From contig JAAAUF010000807.1 of assembly GCA_015499985.1 (NCBI GenBank), positions 1 to 15,406 of the forward strand: a stretch of DNA of 15,406 nucleotides, given 5' to 3'. The notes beneath the pieces are model-generated. The model did no database searches. It had not been told where the DNA came from and worked only from the letters and a program-made list of their open reading frames with translations. The position numbers and the translations under genes were made by a program. The number at the start of each line of letters is the position of its first letter. Position 1 is the stretch's first letter. The stretch is from Haplosporangium gracile. Lineage: Eukaryota; Mortierellomycota; Mortierellomycetes; Mortierellales; Mortierellaceae. Shown here in pieces: positions 1-7,819 of the stretch.

Positions 1-329
1 TTTTTTTTTTCGGTTGATAAAACAAATCCAGCGCCACCAAATACTCTTAAATAACCAACGCACGTGATGCAACCCAATGGCTCGACCTGAGAACCTGTCC
101 ATTGCTTTTGTTTCTTCTTTGTCTTCACAAAACCCGAATCAACGACTCGCAACGCAACAGGACCATTCATTCACTTGGACTACTCAAGGACAACCCTGAC
201 AAGTTTCAACCTTCTTCACAAAACCAGAAACTCTTCTTCAGGAACAACATCACATTTGAATCACCAGGGATCGCGAAAATAGCAAATCCATTCCATCACC
301 CACTGAATCCAAAGCAAAAACTAGTTGCC
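1..329. other. Upstream region and 5' leader of the Med8-like gene
   Basis: No gene seen. The stretch opens with a run of at least ten T at the window edge, has a CACGTG box at 61-66, and then becomes C/A-rich with CAACA and CACAA elements typical of fungal 5' leaders before the ATG at 330. The frame is open upstream of that ATG (from 102), but the upstream residues look like translated leader: they show no family resemblance, and the Med8-like helical region begins only after 330. Confidence 0.5.
61..66. promoter_or_regulatory. E-box CACGTG(A), upstream of Med8-like gene
   Basis: Perfect palindrome CACGTG followed by A, about 265 bp before the Med8-like ATG. CACGTG is the core site of bHLH factors such as Cbf1 and USF. 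The same 7-mer TCACGTG/CACGTGA occurs at 3117-3123 and 6269-6275. A role here is inferred. Confidence 0.35.
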
Positions 330-1792
330 ATGAACACTACCCATCTTACTGTAGAGGAACGCCGCACTATGGATTACCTGGAGAGTGTAAAAACGCGTCT
401 CGTCCAACTACAGGAATCCATTCACTTCTTCTTGCGCTCTATCAACCCTGAAACCACCCCTGGCACAGTCTCATGGTATGTCGTGAAGGTTTGAATTTGA
501 ATAGGATACCTCAACAACCTGTGGATATTTGAACAAGGTATCAAGTACTGCTGAAATATATCAACAAGAAATACTATCTTTCACCTTACTTAACAACACA
601 CCATCTCACCTCAATTTTATAGGACGGAGTTGCATTCAAAGTTCAACGTTCTGATTGCAAAGTATTTGCACTTGACCAACATCCTCAACAACCCCCAAAT
701 CACTCTCCAACCACGGGATTACACCGTTTTCCCCTTTGAACCCCCCGCTAACGATCAACAGGTCCAGAATCTCAGTGTTCTCCTTCGGACAAAACTCTTT
801 CCGGAACTAGAACAGGCGGATGAGGAGAGGATCAAAGAGGGGACCATCCCTGGGTTGCCTGTCCTCCCGCCCTCGCCTGCACCTAACCGTGCTGTCAATC
901 CTAATGCTGTGAATGTTCCTTATGGAACTGCCGAGGAGAAGAAACAGTGGAACGCGTACAAGGTAACAACATGGGGTCCTAGAACCAATTTATCATTGCA
1001 GGTAGTTTATCAGCAAAACGCGGAATGTAGGGGAGAAAAGGCTTTGGCGCTAACATGATCGTCAAAATCTACTTTGTAATTGCCTTGCTATTTATATTAC
1101 AGCTCAAGGTTGCGATGCACGATGAGCTTTGTCGGAGGGCGGATGGAATTTTCGAACAACAGAGAGATATGGTCCACACCAAGGTGCGATATGAATCCGA
1201 CGATGATGACGAAGATGGTAATGAGGAGGAAGTAGAAGTCGGAGCTGAGAACGGAGGTGGTACTAAGCGCGAGAGAGATACTTCAGGACCAACGGAGGCT
1301 GGAGTTAGCAACAAAAAAGCGAAAGTTGAAGCGAGTCCGTTGCCCACGGATGAGTTCTTGGGCGGTTCGTCGGCTTCGGTCCGGTATGTGGATGACTGGG
1401 CAGGAAGTATGAACGATGTAGATGGATACAGTTCTGGAGTTGATGAGCAGACTGGAGAGGTTGCTGGCGCTGAGGGCGACGATGTGTTTGATGACAGCTA
1501 CTTTGAGGCACGGCGGCGGGAAGGCGCACTGAGCAGCGATGATGACGGCAACGAAGAGGAGGATGAGTCTAGCGAGGAAGAGCTTGAGTCTTTACAAGGC
1601 GACGAACCGGTTGAGCAGAACTTGGACCAGGGAGATGAGGAGGAGGATGCCTTCATGGAGGTCGTCTCATCTGCTGCTCCTATCAGTTCACAGATTTTAT
1701 CAGCAGGATCCAATATCAGCATGGCCCCAGTGGCGGAGACATTTGAGGAGGACGACGAAGAAGAGGAGATGGAGGAGGTGGACATCGTCTAA
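330..1792 (+). CDS. MED8: Mediator of RNA polymerase II transcription subunit 8 (Med8-like), three exons
   Basis: Spliced model: exons 330-475, 623-962 and 1103-1792; introns of 147 and 140 bp with GTATGT/TATAG and GTAACA/TACAG borders; phases fit and give 391 residues. Residues 1 to about 185 match the Med8 pattern as I know it: an N-terminal helix (about 8-40), then a W-T-E-L-H segment at 49-53 followed by a helix rich in L and N (KFNVL, LTNIL), then an LRTKLFPELE stretch like the LRTK.DPE.E of animal MED8. Med8 sits in the Mediator head module, contacts the Med18/Med20 pair, and in yeast also TBP; it acts in the nucleus. Residues from about 195 to the end are strongly acidic low-complexity sequence, broken by a KKAK basic patch at 233-236 that may be a nuclear localisation signal. 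Yeast and human Med8 are about 220-270 residues, so this tail is an addition. The start at 330 is the first ATG that opens the conserved region. The assignment rests on pattern recall, not a search. Confidence 0.75.
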
Positions 1793-1959
1793 AGAGCAGC
1801 AGGACGCCCTGCCGCTTCTCTTCAAAATCCTCAAATCGTAATAAAACATGGCTTCATCGTCTCTTTACTACTTCAGTTTGTTTTGAAATATCCCACTGTC
1901 GCGATTTGTTTCCAGGGTTGTTTACTCGTCTGTATCACTGGATATCTAGTGTTGGTTAC
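1793..1959. other. Convergent 3' region between Med8-like and PEX39-like genes
   Basis: Only 167 bp separate the two stop codons, so the 3' untranslated regions of the two convergent genes probably abut or overlap. A plus-strand AATAAA is present at 1840-1845; I see no canonical AATAAA on the minus strand for the partner. Confidence 0.6.
1840..1845 (+). terminator. Polyadenylation signal AATAAA for the Med8-like gene
   Basis: Canonical AATAAA hexamer 47 bp after the stop codon, in an A-rich context. Position and strand fit cleavage shortly downstream, before the convergent gene begins to be read. Confidence 0.55.
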
Positions 1960-2986
1960 TTAAGCTACAGCTTCGGCTGATGGCGTCGACTCAACGAGGG
2001 GCTCCTCAGCATTAGTAGCCTTCTTTTTTTCCCAAGGCTTGAGTTTGGGCGCCAGCTTGGCTTCGCTGGGTGTTCCCTCTGCCAAGTTGTTGGGGATCTG
2101 ACGAATGCCTATTCAACACAGTCGGAGAAAACGAATAATTATAAGCGACTGGTGTTGTTGTCCCTTGTTGTGTCCCTAGATGATTTGTCTTTTTTGTAAC
2201 GGTACCTGGAATGGGCTTTCCTGACGCGATCAGTTCACAAATCTCCTGGAATGACTTTGGATACGTAGGATCTAATCGATGTAAATGACAGCAGCACACT
2301 CATCAGTAAAAACATGCCTGGAATAGCGTTCTCACGTAGCAAAGGTGCAACATCTAACTATTTCTTTACCGGCAGCAGTGGCGGAGGAAGGCTGCGATTC
2401 TTCTGCGACAGTCTTGTCGGCAGTTGCTGCTGTTTCTGTTGTTGATAATGGTGCTGAAGATCCTTCCTTTTGCTCATCCTGATCAGTTGAAGTAGCAGCC
2501 TTCAATTGGCGCCACGCCTGGTATTGGTTATAATCAAAGTTCTGCACAAAGCTATTGCAGATAAAAGGCAATGGACGTGAGGTGTCAGACTAACGTGTCC
2601 CAATCGATTCGGTTGAAGACTGCAAGCAGAGGTGATATCGTTGTGGCTATCCTTTTTTTTTTTTTTTTTTTTTTTTTACCGAGAGTAATAAAAGTATTTC
2701 GCCTTCTCGACAGCGTCCTTCTGCTCCTGTGCAGACCTGTTCTGGTTGTTCCCGATAATGGACTTCAATCCTGCCTAAGCATTAACAAAAGGAAAAGGGT
2801 GTGTCCCTCGTGTCAGTCCCGCTGTCCTACTATATATACTAGGATGTCAACGGCCGACTCAAAGGGGAGGGGGAAAAAAAAGTCGGCGGTAGGCATGTAT
2901 ACCTGGAAGTTGGCGTCGGCTTCAAAGTTGTAGCTCTCGAACTTTTGGAAGAGCTGTTCCTGCTGCTGTACTGATGATGTCTCCAT
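1960..2986 (-). CDS. PEX39: PEX39-like peroxin (PTS2 import factor), KPWE motif protein, five exons
   Basis: Spliced model on the minus strand: 2986-2903, 2774-2680, 2551-2370, 2271-2206, 2108-1960; introns of 128, 128, 98 and 97 bp, all GT..AG, all phases consistent, total 191 residues. Order of parts: helical N-terminal half (about 1-80) with a KAKYFYYSRF segment at 52-61; a disordered S/T/A/E-rich linker (about 81-120); the conserved block PTYPKSFQEICELI (122-135) running into SGKPIPGI (137-144); then LKPWEKKK (165-172) and an acidic end. A (G)K.IPGI box followed by KPWE is the signature of the family containing yeast Yjr012c and human C6orf226, recently named PEX39, which binds the PTS2 receptor PEX7 and promotes PTS2 protein import; KPWE is also reported in PEX13. 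The ATG at 2986 lies in a good AAAACATGG context. Intron 2 begins with GT followed directly by a 25-A tract. The name is from memory of the family; the exon joins are well supported. Confidence 0.72.
2653..2677. repeat. 25-bp homopolymer (A in the sense of the PEX39-like gene) inside intron 2
   Basis: Uninterrupted run of 25 T on the plus strand, which is A25 on the coding strand, starting immediately after the GT of the intron 2 donor (donor GT at 2679-2678). Runs of this length are prone to slippage, so the exact count may vary between cells and reads. Confidence 0.9.
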
Positions 2987-3117
2987 GTTTTCTTTGTTGT
3001 TTTGGCGGGTTGACGGGTAATGGGTTGAAAGAGGAATGGAATGGAGGGACGGAGGTTAAAGTTGATGCGACAGCGACTTTTGAAAATTGAGTCCTTTCAA
3101 GAAAAAATGACCATCAT

Positions 3118-3123
3118 CACGTG
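3118..3123. promoter_or_regulatory. E-box (T)CACGTG upstream of the PEX39-like gene
   Basis: CACGTG palindrome preceded by T on the plus strand, 132 bp upstream of the PEX39-like ATG. It shares the 7-mer with the boxes at 61 and 6269. This is a good position for a bHLH factor site; binding is inferred. Confidence 0.4.
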
Positions 3124-3152
3124 CCAGCCTAACTTTGTCTTGGGGGCAAATG

Positions 3153-3175
3153 AAAAAAAAAAAAAAAAAAAAAAA
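3153..3175. repeat. 23-bp poly(A) tract in the PEX39-like promoter
   Basis: Uninterrupted run of 23 A on the plus strand (T23 on the PEX39-like coding strand). Poly(dA:dT) tracts are known nucleosome-excluding promoter elements in fungi, and the position about 170 bp upstream of the start codon fits that role. Confidence 0.85.
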
Positions 3176-3343
3176 GTTGAGAAGAGCGCAAGAAAAGAAC
3201 CACATCCCGCCCCGCCTCACCCCGCTTTCCGGAGCCCACATCCGCACCGGAGATTGTAAAAAATAAAAGTTCAAGAAACAGCACAGTTTTTTCGGAAGTT
3301 TTGAATAAATAAGGAATGAAAAAGCAGCCGATATGTAGGATGA

Positions 3344-3349
3344 TTTATT
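3344..3349 (-). terminator. Candidate polyadenylation signal AATAAA for the desaturase gene
   Basis: AATAAA on the minus strand, 133 bp past the desaturase stop codon. It is the nearest canonical hexamer I see downstream of the gene. Confidence 0.45.
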
Positions 3350-3481
3350 TTTTGAGAGAGAGGTATGCGGTGATGAATGCCAATGCTTGAGTTTTTTCTA
3401 GTGAATGAATGGATATCGCTGGCTTTTTGTAGATGGAGGGGAATCGGTGCCCATATTAAGAACAGAGGAAAAAAGGGTTCT

Positions 3482-5153
3482 CTAGTGTTTGTAGAAAACA
3501 ACCTCGCCCTCGTCCTCAACAAAACGGCACTCTCTCCAGTTGCGGTACAGGGCCTTGGCGATAGGAGTATCGTCAAAGATGTAGTACTTGCCCAACTTGG
3601 CCTTGAGATGCTTAGTGGCCTCGACGGCGTTGTAGAAGGGCATCTGCGAGAACATGTGATGGCACTGGTGGGAGTCGCCAATGTGGTGGTGCAAGTGGTT
3701 GACGATGGTTCCAAAGGAGCGGTCAACAGTGCAGGCGGCACCACGCTGGAAGTTCCAGACGTTATCACGGAAGTGGGGGACCTTTGGGTCGGTGTGCTGG
3801 AGGTAGGTAATGCAAACGATCCAGGCGTTGACGCCGAGGTAAGGGATACCGTAGTACATGAAAACGGTCAGAGGCGAGAAGAGGATCGAGAGGTAGGTGA
3901 GGATCAAGGTCATGGCGACGATACCGCAGTTGGAGTAGAAGATGTTCTTGGCCTGATGGGGCTCATAGAGAGGGGCGATGGTCTGGAAGTGGTTGATCCA
4001 GTGGGCGTGCTCGGGGCCAGAAAAGTTGATGAAGAGGTACAAAGGCCATCCGAAGGTAAGGACAAAGATAAGCGAGCCAAGGGTGTAGATGGGGGTCTCG
4101 GCAAAGATCGACTCGTGGTGGTGGTCGTGATGGTTGTCCTCCTGGAAGTTGTTGAGCTCGTCTTGCTTCTGCTGCTCGGTGAGGGCGGAAAGACCCTTGT
4201 AGGAGCGGGTGGCGGGGAGGAAGACGACGTCCTTGGTCATGGATCCAGTTCCCTTGTGGTGCTTCGAATGCGACATCTGCCAGGCCTGGTAGGGGACCAA
4301 GAGGGCCGAGTGAAGGACCCAGCCAAAGATGGTGTTGACGGTCTTGCTATCCGAGAAGGCGCCATGTCCGCACTCTATTGATTTATGGTTGCAAACGATA
4401 ATTAAGAAAAAAAAAACGTGGGTCAGTCTTTGTTGTTTTACTCTCTCTTTGGTGTAACTTGTCGAAGGTACCATATATCAAATATTTTCCAGATCCGCTC
4501 GAGGAATTGAAGGAACAATCCTCCCCTCGTTTTCTAACTGGTGCCTGAATCTCCAGACAGAAGGAAGAAGGGAAGAAAGAAAAAAAAGAAAATAGCCTAT
4601 CTTTTGTACCACTAGCCCTTCCGTTTGTTGTCTATCTGTGTTGTTGCTGTTGCTGTCGATGTCTTTTACTGCTGTCAATTGATTGTGGTTGCTGGTCTTC
4701 CCACTTTTGTTTAATTCTTCATTGCCTGCCCAAGAGATTCAACCAACAATGGCTGCCCCGTTTTTTGTTCTGAACCAATACAGTGTTGATATCTGATCTC
4801 ATATGCCTGTGGAGCTTACCATGGGCCAGGATCCAGGGTCCAACCATGACAGTTCCCTGAATGATCCAGTAAGCGATCCAGGCAGGGATTCTCAAGGCGA
4901 GCGAGGGCAAGGTGTCGATAAAAGTAGCGCAGTAAAAGACGGCAGCAATGGTGACTAGATCCTTGACGACGTGCATGATCGACTTTGTGGTGTCCCTGAC
5001 GAAAAGGTGGGCGGGGATAGCATCACGGATATCCTTGATTGTGAAGTCCATAGGCACATAGTTGCGCTCGTACTGCTGCTTGGTGACGGGGGTCTCGTCC
5101 TCGACGACGATACGGCGACGGACCTGATCTTCAACAACGTGAGGAGGAGCCAT
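3482..5153 (-). CDS. FAD3: Omega-3 (Delta12/Delta15-type) membrane fatty acid desaturase, two exons
   Basis: Model: exon 1 5153-4820, intron 4819-4375 (445 bp, GTAAGC..ATAG), exon 2 4374-3482; 408 residues. All three histidine boxes of membrane desaturases are present: HECGH at 111-115, HSKHH at 147-151, HQCHH at 347-351, with the conserved QHTDP at 304-308. Hydrophobic stretches at about 64-83 and 90-110, and again between boxes 2 and 3, fit the usual four-helix ER fold with all boxes cytosolic. The N-terminus MAPPHVV, the whole second half and the end FYKH closely recall the Mortierella alpina omega-3 desaturase, which converts n-6 C18 and C20 chains to n-3 (for example arachidonic to eicosapentaenoic acid); the M. 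alpina Delta12 enzyme has a different N-terminus. The intron falls inside box 1, after H111 and the first base of the E112 codon. A His-rich loop (NHHDHHH, 192-198) follows box 2. The ATG at 5153 is chosen because it starts the conserved N-terminus; the upstream open frame is a translated pyrimidine tract. Omega-3 rather than Delta12 is my reading from memory. Confidence 0.92.
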
Positions 5154-5295
5154 TTTTGGTGGTGGGTGGAGGGGGGGTGGAGGGAAGGAGGGCGAGGAGG
5201 AGAGGAGTGAAGAAGAAGAAGAAAGTAAAAAAGAAAAAAGAAGAAAAAAAGGACCGAAGACCGGAGGAAGAAAATAAGAAAAAACAATAACAACA
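5154..5295 (-). promoter_or_regulatory. Pyrimidine-rich leader / core promoter of the desaturase gene
   Basis: The 140 bp just upstream of the desaturase ATG are almost pure pyrimidine on the coding strand (purine on the plus strand, with repeated AAGAAG and GGAGG). Such CT-rich tracts are typical immediately upstream of well-expressed fungal genes and often contain the transcription start. A second CT block lies at about 5388-5425. Confidence 0.5.
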
Positions 5296-5511
5296 AAGGA
5301 CAAAAGTAGTCCTCAAAGCAGGTAATGAGTCGAATGGCGTCTTATTAGCTTTTTTGCCTGTCTGTTTGTGTGTTGTTGTGCGGGGTCCGAAGAAGAAGAA
5401 GACGAACAAGAAGAAAGAGATGCGGAGGTCGATCCTCTCATATCTAAATAGCTGGTCTCTCTTATCATAGAGTTTTCTTTTTTATTGTAACTGTTGCCAA
5501 GGTGGTCCATG

Positions 5512-5516
5512 ATTGG
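5512..5516 (-). promoter_or_regulatory. CCAAT box of the desaturase promoter
   Basis: CCAATCA on the minus strand, within GGCCAATCATGG, about 360 bp upstream of the desaturase ATG. It matches the preferred flanks of the Hap2/3/5 (NF-Y) complex. Function is inferred. Confidence 0.4.
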
Positions 5517-6268
5517 CCGCCTTTCGTTAGGAAAAGAGAAAAAAATAAAAAAATAACAGTTAAAACTCAAATCAAGTTTGAGTGGATGTCTGTCCCTTCA
5601 GGAACGGAGATTCATCTGAAAGACATGCTGTATCTGATCCGGGTCACTTTTTTTCCCTTTTTTTCTTTTGTTGTTTGGGCACTGCCGTGCAGGAAGAAAG
5701 AGAGGAAGGAATGGTAGGGAAAAAAAAGGATCAACGGAAGGAAGGGAGTGCAGCAAACAGATAACCTTGCAGGCAATCATCGATTTCGTTCGAACGAACA
5801 AAAAACCCACTCATGCTCTCGCCGCATTCATGTTTTTCACAAGAAAGGACTAGCACACCTTTATTTCGCCATTGACAGCTTTTAAATGGCTCACACGCTA
5901 CAATTCAACCCAACAACTCGTGCAAAATAAAAGGCCAGGCAACCCATTCATGTGAGGGGAGGTTTGTATCCCGCCTCATTTGCTCGATCGGGGGGTTGAG
6001 GATATGGGAGATCAAGGATAATAAAAGAATTGTCCATATCAAAGGACGAATTGCCACGTTCTGTTCTGTACCACACTCTCAATTTTTGGAGTGCAAAAAA
6101 AACATGCAACATGCAAAAAGATACAAGGAACGATTGCGTGGTCTTTTTTTTTTCTCTCATCCAGTGCTCACTCACACGCTCGTTATTTTCCTTGCGGCCA
6201 ACTCAGAAAGCCCAATGCAATAGAGGGGAGGAAAGAAAGACACCAAGACCTTGTATAGGAGTTCTAGG

Positions 6269-6274
6269 CACGTG
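6269..6274. promoter_or_regulatory. E-box CACGTG(A) in the desaturase-FATP intergenic region
   Basis: Third CACGTG palindrome of the window, again followed by A. It lies about 1.1 kb upstream of the desaturase ATG and 1.55 kb upstream of the FATP ATG, so it could serve either gene or neither. Confidence 0.25.
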
Positions 6275-6522
6275 ATTGTTGAGGTCTCGTCCATCTAATT
6301 TCTCTAGCCTTGTTTGTTCCATACAAGTGTCTACACGCCTGACGCCTCTGGATACAGCTGCTCCCTTGAATGCCACATGTCAGTTGCGCTCAAGCAGATG
6401 CGTGGTAGGTATGAGTCTGATGTAGCGTGTGCGAGCGAGGAATGTATAGACGAAGATGAACCCAATCCAGCAAAATAGAAGCAAATGATGTAAAAAATGC
6501 TCGCTGGAGTCTGTGCACCTTA

Positions 6523-6563
6523 TTAATCAAGCCCAAGCGCTGTGCTTCCGACAGCCTGATTAA
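6523..6563. repeat. Nested inverted repeat TTAATCA..TGATTAA
   Basis: Outer arms TTAATCA (6523-6529) and TGATTAA (6557-6563) enclose an inner hairpin GCTGT/ACAGC (6539-6543 / 6551-6555, 7-nt loop). The outer and inner stems are separated by 9 nt on one side and 1 nt on the other, so the fold is imperfect. Confidence 0.4.
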
Positions 6564-6595
6564 GGATCAGCGTAAGTCGAAACAGGGAAGTTGAT

Positions 6596-6650
6596 CACTA
6601 TTACTGATAGTGTCTCAAAAAACATCCGAGACCTACAAAGTTCTATCAGT
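6596..6650. repeat. Overlapping inverted repeats with two alternative stems
   Basis: ACTGATAG (6603-6610) is repeated inverted as CTATCAGT (6643-6650), enclosing a GTCTC/GAGAC hairpin (6612-6616 / 6628-6632). The left arm also pairs locally: CACTAT/ATAGTG (6596-6601 / 6607-6612) with a 5-nt loop. The two folds use the same bases and exclude each other. Chance occurrence is possible. Confidence 0.4.
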
Positions 6651-7251
6651 GTTGCATTCCTGAATTATTCTACTACTTACACATCGTCAGTGGACAGAGA
6701 GCGGCATAGAGAGAATATGCACCAGCGCACATGATAACTCTGACACTTGGGGTGGCTTAGCATTACAAGGTGAAGTCCTGGACTGCTCTCTGTTTGGGAT
6801 GGCTCTTCAACCTTAACCCCCATATTCGCTCATAGCCTTGGATCTTCTCTATCGCGCTTGCCTTCTTGTTCCTTCAAGCGTCAACAAACGCATATCTACG
6901 GTCTGAGAGACCAGGCAAGATGAGCCCTAGATTCGTTGTCCGACTTTTCTTACAATCCTTGAACTCTTTTTTTCAAGTTGCTAAGATCTCTGGTGGATGA
7001 AAGAGCATGGTTCGTGCAGCATGATGGGACAACACGGACAAGCTATCTAATTCATCAGACTGTGCTGTGCAGAAGAATTGCTTCACAATGAAGACCGAAG
7101 AAGACTATGATCCGCGTGAACTATGAACGGAGAGTTACCTCGCCTCTCTATCTCCCGCAGTAAGGATAGATCACACTCTTTACGCCCAGCTTTTTTACCG
7201 ATGGACGAACGATATTTCGTACCAGTTATGAAAGGTGCCAACAATTCACTC

Positions 7252-7298
7252 GGCTCTTGAAGACTCTGACTGAGAGTCGCGTCTTTTCAAACCGAGCC
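7252..7298. repeat. 47-nt imperfect hairpin
   Basis: Stem segments GGCTC/GAGCC (7252-7256 / 7294-7298), TTGAA/TTCAA (7257-7261 / 7286-7290) and GACTCT/AGAGTC (7262-7267 / 7273-7278) stack into 16 base pairs around a 5-nt loop. Two bulges of 3 and 7 nt lie on the right arm only. This is the strongest foldback I found in the window. Confidence 0.5.
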
Positions 7299-7724
7299 AG
7301 GAGTAGCTCGATGGGATGCCTTTTGCGGTTCTCCTGACTTTACAATGAACAAATAAAAGAGAATGGCGTCTACATCTAGGGTCTATTGATGTCATTCGTC
7401 AATTTGCAAGGACCCTTTCGGGGCGGTTTACCTCTAGCTGAAGTTTGTCATGAGAGACCGAGCCGATGAGCAAATAGAGTAAATTTCCTGCGGTAGAAGC
7501 ACAGAACAGGGATGTGCAGGTCCCCTTTTTTTCTCTTCGGTTGCAATAACGAACCTATGGAGTGACTGACGGACGCGATCGAAGCGTAAGTGAGCGTGCG
7601 TTGTCTTCTCCACAGACCCTCCCTACCGGCTGACGGAAATACGTTTACTCTGTCTTGTCTGTTGAGCTGAATGAAAACCGATAAGATTAGCCCCCCTGAC
7701 CTCCTTTTTTTTCTATTTATCACT

Positions 7725-7819
7725 CTTTGTTTCTCTTCGCTCCTTCTTCCACACTACTCTCCACTCTTCATATCTACTCAACCGTTATCTTTCACCCTTA
7801 CCCTTTTCACAGTAACACC
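7725..7819 (+). promoter_or_regulatory. Pyrimidine-rich leader of the FATP/acyl-CoA synthetase gene
   Basis: CT-rich tract (TTCTCTTCGCTCC, CTCTCCACTC and similar) leading directly into CACCATGG at 7817-7823, a near-ideal start context. An A/T block CTATTTAT at 7713-7720 may act as a weak TATA element. Confidence 0.45.

Larger units (their letters stand above)
2987..3481. other. 3' end of the desaturase gene and promoter of the PEX39-like gene
   Basis: No gene seen. The desaturase-proximal part (about 3340-3481) should be its 3' UTR with an AATAAA at 3349-3344. The rest would be the promoter of the PEX39-like gene: a CACGTG box 132 bp upstream of its ATG and a 23-bp homopolymer (T on the coding strand) about 170 bp upstream, of the kind that keeps fungal promoters nucleosome-poor. 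Confidence 0.5.
5296..7724. other. Divergent intergenic region between desaturase and FATP genes
   Basis: No protein-coding gene supported. The left part (to about 5900) is A/T- and purine-rich desaturase upstream DNA with a CCAAT box. From about 6300 to 7450 the composition evens out, homopolymers vanish and no frame of 60 codons is open on either strand. This part carries inverted repeats at 6523-6563, 6596-6650 and 7252-7298. I recognise no tRNA, 5S rRNA, U6 or SRP RNA, and no transposase fragment. It may be spacer, a non-coding transcript or a decayed element. Confidence 0.5.

Noticed and set aside
102..329. Upstream in-frame extension of the Med8-like protein
   Set aside because: No family resemblance before the ATG at 330, and the DNA looks like a C/A-rich leader.
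963..1001. CAG|GTAG inside Med8-like intron 2, which could be an acceptor/donor (recursive) splice site
   Set aside because: It would make a 39-nt intron, below the usual size here; the acceptor at 1101-1102 gives a clean frame.
3377..4381. Open frame of 334 codons on the plus strand opposite the desaturase
   Set aside because: It is exactly antisense to conserved desaturase exon 2, is made of V/G/L/E-biased residues expected from reading biased codons backwards, and shows no domain.
4955..5409. Phe/Leu/Ser-rich minus-strand frames upstream of and overlapping desaturase exon 1
   Set aside because: They are translations of the CT-rich leader and wrong-frame readings of exon 1; the frame with the conserved MAPPHVV start is the only one that continues into the histidine boxes.
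6300..7450. tRNA, 5S rRNA, U6 or SRP RNA gene
   Set aside because: I looked for B-box-like GGTTCGAATCC and for the familiar core sequences of these RNAs and saw none on either strand.
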